Source of the DNA: Flavobacteriales bacterium
GTDB taxonomy: Bacteria; Bacteroidota; Bacteroidia; Flavobacteriales_D; Sanyastnellaceae
Length of the DNA: 64,000 bases
Direction of reading: 5' to 3'
Assembly: GCA_016722445.1 (NCBI GenBank)
Contig: JADKIZ010000005.1
Location: 1 to 64,000 of the forward strand
The position numbers were made by a program, and so were the translations under genes. The notes beneath the pieces were generated by a model that worked only from the letters and a program-made list of their open reading frames with translations, was not told the origin of the DNA and searched no databases. How positions within the stretch are numbered: the first letter of the stretch is position 1; each line of letters begins with the position of its first letter. Below are positions 58,505-64,000 of the stretch, piece after piece.

Positions 58505-58538
58505 GGGGGCTGGAGCGATCTGGCCCCTTTTTCTTTTT
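58505..58538 (+). terminator. Rho-independent terminator after giant gene 2
   Basis: GGGGC (58506-58510) pairs with GCCCC (58523-58527), followed by a T-rich tail to 58537. It begins 22 bases after the stop codon. Confidence 0.75.
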
Positions 58539-58684
58539 AAAATACACATTTTTTTCGGAAAACTTCCTGACGAAAACCCTTTGCAAATCAACGATTCATG
58601 ACTACTGTTGCAACCGCTTCATAATGACCCCGTGAACAAACCGAATGTGTTGAAAATCAATACATTTCGTTTTTCAGCTACACC

Positions 58685-59278
58685 ATGCTACACTATATAA
58701 AGGGAACTCTGGTTGAAAAAAGTCCGGTTCATGCCGTTATAGAAACGGCATCAGGAATCGCCTATTTCCTGAACATTTCTTTGGGCACATTTGGAAAACT
58801 AGGTGAAAGTCAGAATGTTACAATGTTCACGCATTTCAGTATCAATTCTAATGACTTTAGTGTCAACCTATTTGGTTTTGCAGAAGAACAAGAACGCGAC
58901 TTATTCAGAAAACTCATTTCAGTATCCGGGGTAGGGCCAAATACCGCCCGGATGGTATTGAGTGGTTTGAGTACCGATGAGGTCAGGCATATGATCCTGA
59001 CCAGAGATGTAGCTGGTTTTAAACGAATTAAAGGTATCGGCGAAAAAACCGCCGAGCGCATTATCATCGATCTTCATGATAAACTTTCCAAGGGAAGTGA
59101 TTTTATTCCGGAAAAAGTTTCTGTAACACACAATACCGTGCGAAATGAAGCGTTAGCGGCGCTGACCTCGCTGGGACTAGACAGATCCAAAACCGAAAAA
59201 ATCCTGGAAAAGATCATGGTAATGCAGCCTGGAATTGCATTAGAAGACGTGATCAAGCAAGTATTAAAACAACTCTGA
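58685..59278 (+). CDS. ruvA: Holliday junction branch migration protein RuvA
   Basis: A 197-aa RuvA subunit. Tetramers of RuvA bind four-way DNA junctions and load the RuvB motor during recombinational repair. The N-terminal OB fold begins MLHYIKGTLVEKSPVHAVIE. Two helix-hairpin-helix motifs follow (ISVSGVGPNTARMVL and FKRIKGIGEKTAERIIIDL). The C-terminal UBA-like domain that contacts RuvB is NEALAALTSLGLDRSKTEKI. Length is normal for the family. The sequence TACATTTC at 58661-58668, one mismatch from the -7 consensus, lies 16 bases before the ATG and may be its promoter. It is followed 8 bases after its stop by the sprA start, probably as an operon. Confidence 0.97.
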   Translation: MLHYIKGTLVEKSPVHAVIETASGIAYFLNISLGTFGKLGESQNVTMFTHFSINSNDFSVNLFGFAEEQERDLFRKLISVSGVGPNTARMVLSGLSTDEVRHMILTRDVAGFKRIKGIGEKTAERIIIDLHDKLSKGSDFIPEKVSVTHNTVRNEALAALTSLGLDRSKTEKILEKIMVMQPGIALEDVIKQVLKQL

Positions 59279-59286
59279 CCCGACTA

Positions 59287-62200
59287 GTGAATAACGTGAA
59301 TTGGATCTCCTTTGCTGCCCGGCTATGTTTTTTCCTGGTATTGAGTGCCGTTGTGTGGCTTGGTGTTGCCAATACACATTACAGCTATATCGATTCCATC
59401 AAATATTCAAGACCTGCTGAAGAATCAGTTCAGCCCGACACGACTAAACCAGCCTTGGTTTGGCCGGTTGAAGACAATCCAAACCCAAGTGATGATCTTG
59501 GTGGAATCAATATTCCATTACCAGACAACATTGAATATCATGTGGAGTACAATCCGGTAACTGGAGAGTACGAAGTAGTCCAATCCATCGGCGACCATAT
59601 TGATTACCGTCCGAGAACTACCATGACTTTGGACGAGTACATGAATTCTCAGCAGACTGAAAACATCAGTAAATATTGGAAAGAGATTCAAGAAGAAGAA
59701 GATGAAGCCAATCGTGAATATTCTAAAGTGATCAAAATTGGTAGCGAAGGATTTGAAAGCATTTTTGGATCGAATGAAATCGAGATACGTCCGCAAGGTT
59801 CTGCAGAATTGACCTTTGGGGTGAATTCTTCCAAAACAAATAATCCACGTATACCTGAAAGACAAAGAAGAATTACCACTTTCAACTTTGATCAAAAAAT
59901 CCAACTCAATGTAGTTGGTAATATCGGAACAAGAATGAAACTCAATGTGAATTACAACACAGAGAGCACATTCGATTTCGAAAATCAGATGAAGTTGCAA
60001 TACACCGGAGATGAGGATCAAATCATTCAGGGTATTGAATTGGGTAATGTGAGTCTTCCACTTACTGGCTCATTGATTCAAGGTAGCAGTAGTCTTTTTG
60101 GTGCAAAAATTTCCACCAAATGGGGGCACCTTAGAAACACCACCGTTTTCTCACAACAGAAAGGTGAACGAAAAGAAATTACTGTTCAAGGTGGTGCGCA
60201 GACACAAAATTTCGACATCACTGCGGACAGTTACGAAGCCAACCGACATTACTTCCTTTCTTCTTGGTTTAGGGAAGAATATGACAAAGCCGTTGCCTCA
60301 CTTCCTGTTGTAAACAGTGGTGTGAACATCACGAGAATAGAAGTATGGTTGGTAAACCTTCAGTCCAATACACAAGATGTAAGAAACGTGGTAGCGTTTA
60401 CCGACCTTGGAGAAGCTCCAGAATATATTTCTGGTGACCTTACTGATGTAGGTGGCGTAACTCAACTTGACAATACTTTCTACAACAATGGAAACATTGC
60501 ACTGACACCACAAGGCAATCCTTCCAACCTGAACAACGATATTTATATTGAAACCACAGGTACCGATCCATCAAACCTCAACTCCGCGTTTTCGCAACAA
60601 GTACTGAGTGGAAGCCAGGCGATTTCTGCCCTTTCAGGAAATACAACCGATGGATATTCCAACATGGTGAATGGTACTCACTACGAGCGGGTGAACAATA
60701 TGAGAAAACTGACCACCTCAGAATTCTCTTACAATAACAGACTTGGATTTATCTCACTGAAGCAATCGCTCAACAATGCAGAGGTTCTAGCTGTAGCATA
60801 CGAATACACCATGAATGGTCAGACCTATCAGGTAGGTACGATCTCTCAGGATGGGTTTGCCGCTCCTCAGTCACTCGTTTTAAAGTTGTTGAAACCATCG
60901 ATCACCAGAGTAAAACTTGCAGATAAATATCCTGCTCCGCTTTGGTCAAACATGATGAAAAACGTCTACAGTCTCGGTGCATTTGGTATCGCACCTGGTA
61001 ACTTCAGACTTGACGTTTGGTACAACAATCCTTCTACCGGTATCTATCAGAATTACATTCTCCGCGAACCGTTGGATGGTAAAATCCTTCTTCAGGTATT
61101 AAATCTAGACCGAATTGATTCGCAGCAGATGCCTTATCCGGATGGATTCTTCGACTTCATTCCCAATGCCTCCACAAGTGGCGGATTGATAGATGCGCAA
61201 AGTGGGCGAATTTATTTCCCGGTTGTCGAACCATTTGGTAGTCATCTCGCAAATAAAATTCGAACAGGATTACCCGGACAGGATGAACTTGCTGATCAGA
61301 TTATTTCGCAAGTGGTGTATCAACCACTCTACGACTCGACCAAAACAGCGGCACAAATTCTTTTCCCGAATCTGAACAGGTTTAGAATTCGTGGACAATA
61401 TCAATCCGCTTCAGGATCTGAAATTTCGCTGAATGCACTCAATATTCCTCAGGGTTCGGTTATCGTCACTGCTGGTGGTATCAAGCTACAAGAAGGTGTC
61501 GATTATACCGTAGATTATAACCTTGGACGGGTTAGGATTCTCAATGATGGTATCATGAGTAGCGGACAACCCATCAAGGTTTCTGTTGAAAGTAATTCGC
61601 TGTTCAATCTGCAATTCAAAACCATGATCGGTAGCAGGTTTGATTATACGTTCAATGAAAATCTGTCTGTTGGAGCAACATTCTTGAATTTGCGTGAAAG
61701 GCCCGTTACTCAAAAAGTGAACATTGGTGACGAACCCGTAAATAACACCGTGGTAGGAGCTGACATTAATTTCCAAAAAGAAACTCCATTTCTTACTCGT
61801 CTGGTAGATCGTATTCCATTGATCGATACGAAAGCGAAATCTACCGTAACGTTTTCAGCGGAAGCTGCAAAACTTTTCCCTGGTCACAGCAAAGCCATTT
61901 CAAAAGATGGTAATTCTTATCTCGACGACTTTGAAGGAAGTCAAAGTGTGATTGATCTAAGAAGTTTGAACCAGTGGTTCATGGCAAGTACTCCTAAACA
62001 ACAACTCAATCTTTTTCCTGAAGGAAATTTTGAGGATAGTTTGATCTACAATTACAATCGTGCGCGATTGAGTTGGTATGTGATTGATCCACTTTTCTAT
62101 CGTGCAACCTCCAGTCTTACTCCGCAAAACATTATTGATGATAATTGGTACAGCGATCACCGTATGCGTGAGGTTCTTGAAGGTGAGGTATTCCCGAACA

Positions 62201-64000
62201 AACAACTTCCAAGCGGAACACCAAGCAATATCGCAACGCTTGACCTGACTTTCGAACCTACAGAAAGAGGTCAGTACAATTATGAATTACCAGCGGGTAC
62301 GAATGAATCTGCGGGTTTAACTCCTGAAGGAAAATTGATTGATCCCGATTCGCGTTGGGGCGGAATTCAAAGATCATTGACCACAACAGATTTCGAAGCA
62401 AGCAACGTTCAATTCATCCAATTCTGGTTGATGGATCCATTCAATGATGACAGTGACAACATCAATGGAGGTGATCTATACTTCAATCTTGGAAACGTTT
62501 CTGAAGACGTATTGAACGATAACAATTGGTCATACGAAAACGGATATCCAAGTCAGAATTCTCCATTGGATGTTGATACTGCAACCTGGGGATATTATCC
62601 ATCGCCCAACAATTTCAATGTAGTCAATGCATTTGACAACTCCACCGGTAGCTATGCACAACAAGATATAGGTCTTGATGGTATGAATAGTTCTGGTGAG
62701 CAGTCCTTCTTCAGTGCTTGGTTGACACAAGTACAACCATTTCTCACCGACTCTGCTTACAACAAATATTTGGCAGATCCATCGAATGATGATTACCGGT
62801 ATTTCAGAAGTGATTTGAATGATTCAGAACGTCTCAACACCATTCAACGTTATAAGTTTTACAATAACAACGAAGGAAACTCTGATACTGAAACTCCTGA
62901 TGGTTATCCAATCACTGCTACCACAATTCCGAACAGTGAGGATATCAATCAGGATATTACACTCAACACCATTGAAAGTTATTTCCAGTATAAAGTAAGT
63001 CTGAAACCTTCTGATCTCGGTCCGAACAGCATCGGCAGTAATTACATCACCGATAGTTTTGAGACAACCAAAATTGTAGCTGATGGATCGGAAAGAACCA
63101 TTCGCTGGTATCAGTTCAAAATTCCAATCAAAGAATTTGATGAAAGAATTGGTGGCATTTCAGATTTTCGTTCGATACGATATATGAGAATGTTCCTCAA
63201 AGGATGGAAAGAGCCTGTGACACTTCGTTTCGCGCGATTGGAATTGATCCGCGGAGAATGGCGAAAATTCGCAGGTAAATTGAGTACACCGGATGAAATT
63301 GAAATGGGTGATCCACCACCAACCATTTTCAATATCGCTGCAGTGAACATCGAAGAAAATGGCGACCGCGATCCAGTGAATTATGTTGTACCTCCCGGAA
63401 TCATTCGCGAACAGGACGTTGCAAGTGCCAATCTTCGCAGTTTGAACGAACAGTCATTGTCTTATCAGATTTGTAATCTCGCTGATGGCGATGCCCGCGC
63501 TGCATATCGCAATGTCAATTTCGACCTTCGTCAGTACAAACGCATTCGTATGTTTTCACATGCTGAAGCGCTCGGTATAGAAAGTGAACTTAAAGATAAA
63601 GACCTCACTGTATTCGTGAGATTAGGTTCTGACTTCAACGACAACTATTACGAGTATGAAGTCCCCATGAAAGTAACACCGTGGTATAGCACGGATGATG
63701 AAATCATTTGGCCAGAAGAAAACAATTTCGATATTTTACTCAAAGACTTACAAAACCTCAAAGCAAACAGACCAGCTGGAGCTGCAGCAACAGCGATCAC
63801 AACTGTGAAGTCTGGTAATGCGCTCATCTCTGTAAAAGGTAATCCGAACTTGGCCAACGTTACAGTGCTGATGATTGGTGTGAGAAATCCTGCCAAAGAA
63901 AACAATCAGTTTGACACCAATGATGATGGAAGACCCGAATGCGCGATTGTGTGGGTGAACGAATTACGATTATCGGAATTCGACGAAAAAGGCGGTTGGG
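59287..64000 (+). CDS. sprA: T9SS outer-membrane translocon SprA/Sov (3' truncated by window end)
   Basis: The first 1,571 codons of the giant outer-membrane beta-barrel that exports T9SS cargo (SprA in Flavobacterium, Sov in Porphyromonas). The frame is open from RuvA's end; the GTG at 59287 is the best start (GTG at 59296 is an alternative). It gives an N-terminal hydrophobic export signal (ISFAARLCFFLVLSAVVWLG). Family landmarks follow in order: RPRTTMTLDEYMN, GSAELTFGVNSSKTNNP, NFDQKIQLNVVGNIGTRMKL and LTGSLIQGSSSLFGAKISTK. At the window end comes CAIVWVNELRLSEFDEKGGW, a highly conserved SprA segment. I checked that the frame is continuous at several points through to 64000. Full-length family members have over 2,000 residues, so the rest lies beyond the window. 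Confidence 0.96.
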   Translation, partial: MNNVNWISFAARLCFFLVLSAVVWLGVANTHYSYIDSIKYSRPAEESVQPDTTKPALVWPVEDNPNPSDDLGGINIPLPDNIEYHVEYNPVTGEYEVVQSIGDHIDYRPRTTMTLDEYMNSQQTENISKYWKEIQEEEDEANREYSKVIKIGSEGFESIFGSNEIEIRPQGSAELTFGVNSSKTNNPRIPERQRRITTFNFDQKIQLNVVGNIGTRMKLNVNYNTESTFDFENQMKLQYTGDEDQIIQGIELGNVSLPLTGSLIQGSSSLFGAKISTKWGHLRNTTVFSQQKGERKEITVQGGAQTQNFDITADSYEANRHYFLSSWFREEYDKAVASLPVVNSGVNITRIEVWLVNLQSNTQDVRNVVAFTDLGEAPEYISGDLTDVGGVTQLDNTFYNNGNIALTPQGNPSNLNNDIYIETTGTDPSNLNSAFSQQVLSGSQAISALSGNTTDGYSNMVNGTHYERVNNMRKLTTSEFSYNNRLGFISLKQSLNNAEVLAVAYEYTMNGQTYQVGTISQDGFAAPQSLVLKLLKPSITRVKLADKYPAPLWSNMMKNVYSLGAFGIAPGNFRLDVWYNNPSTGIYQNYILREPLDGKILLQVLNLDRIDSQQMPYPDGFFDFIPNASTSGGLIDAQSGRIYFPVVEPFGSHLANKIRTGLPGQDELADQIISQVVYQPLYDSTKTAAQILFPNLNRFRIRGQYQSASGSEISLNALNIPQGSVIVTAGGIKLQEGVDYTVDYNLGRVRILNDGIMSSGQPIKVSVESNSLFNLQFKTMIGSRFDYTFNENLSVGATFLNLRERPVTQKVNIGDEPVNNTVVGADINFQKETPFLTRLVDRIPLIDTKAKSTVTFSAEAAKLFPGHSKAISKDGNSYLDDFEGSQSVIDLRSLNQWFMASTPKQQLNLFPEGNFEDSLIYNYNRARLSWYVIDPLFYRATSSLTPQNIIDDNWYSDHRMREVLEGEVFPNKQLPSGTPSNIATLDLTFEPTERGQYNYELPAGTNESAGLTPEGKLIDPDSRWGGIQRSLTTTDFEASNVQFIQFWLMDPFNDDSDNINGGDLYFNLGNVSEDVLNDNNWSYENGYPSQNSPLDVDTATWGYYPSPNNFNVVNAFDNSTGSYAQQDIGLDGMNSSGEQSFFSAWLTQVQPFLTDSAYNKYLADPSNDDYRYFRSDLNDSERLNTIQRYKFYNNNEGNSDTETPDGYPITATTIPNSEDINQDITLNTIESYFQYKVSLKPSDLGPNSIGSNYITDSFETTKIVADGSERTIRWYQFKIPIKEFDERIGGISDFRSIRYMRMFLKGWKEPVTLRFARLELIRGEWRKFAGKLSTPDEIEMGDPPPTIFNIAAVNIEENGDRDPVNYVVPPGIIREQDVASANLRSLNEQSLSYQICNLADGDARAAYRNVNFDLRQYKRIRMFSHAEALGIESELKDKDLTVFVRLGSDFNDNYYEYEVPMKVTPWYSTDDEIIWPEENNFDILLKDLQNLKANRPAGAAATAITTVKSGNALISVKGNPNLANVTVLMIGVRNPAKENNQFDTNDDGRPECAIVWVNELRLSEFDEKGGW

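Noticed and set aside
61486..63905. Minus-strand frames opposite sprA
   Set aside because: They are opposite the conserved sprA coding sequence and show no recognisable domain or signal.

Overview
This 64 kb window looks like a chromosomal segment of a Bacteroidota bacterium. The evidence is the number of type IX secretion (T9SS) cargo proteins with C-terminal sorting domains, a SprA translocon gene, DUF6089/DUF6029/Omp28-type envelope genes, a fused CusA-TolC efflux pump, and repeated TAnnTTTG-type -7 promoter elements with little sign of Shine-Dalgarno sites. I cannot assign genus or family. I saw no tRNA, rRNA, CRISPR array, transposase or phage gene.

Layout. (1) 1-6326, plus strand: the end of a capsule/exopolysaccharide locus. 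It holds a Wzc-type tyrosine kinase (5' truncated), a GT2 glycosyltransferase, a GNAT acetyltransferase, an SpsF-like nucleotidyltransferase, a HemL-like PLP enzyme, an acyltransferase-3 and an SDR. Most are stop-start coupled and probably make and acylate an unusual surface sugar. (2) 6339-13720: a frameshifted T9SS type B cargo gene, a nitronate monooxygenase/FabK-like flavoenzyme, a DUF6089 outer-membrane protein, a U32 protein plus ferredoxin pair, and a WcaF-like acetyltransferase plus GT2 pair. (3) 13840-23979: a sortilin/BNR-repeat exoprotein, then a minus-strand envelope group (TlpA-like thioredoxin, DUF6029, Omp28, PorT-like barrel) and two T9SS type A cargo proteins, one with a redox-dead thioredoxin head. 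(4) 24169-26436: maeB. (5) 26710-58482: an accessory-looking block in which two giant Cys-rich HYR/Ig-like repeat proteins (about 4,936 and 3,297 residues) flank a heavy-metal efflux operon (His-rich small protein, CusA-TolC fusion, CusB). (6) 58685-64000: ruvA and the first 1,571 codons of sprA, which runs off the window.

The most striking content is the repeat architecture of the two giant genes. In the second, a module of about 78 aa is grouped into 705-bp trimers, and eight trimers follow each other without a single indel (50701-56340) in the order A-A-B-A-A-B-A-A, a higher-order repeat of 2,115 bp. In the first, 717-bp and 1,185-bp super-repeats coexist, and two unrelated globular domains are each inserted into the same loop of a single repeat module. 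Both giants end in T9SS type A sorting domains, so their probable export machine (SprA) is encoded immediately downstream.

Several genes carry single small indels: two in the 6339-8302 gene, one in an A-run at 23956-23961, and a 2-bp loss at 34129/34130 in giant gene 1. These may be assembly errors, real decay or phase-variable sites. The sequence alone does not decide.
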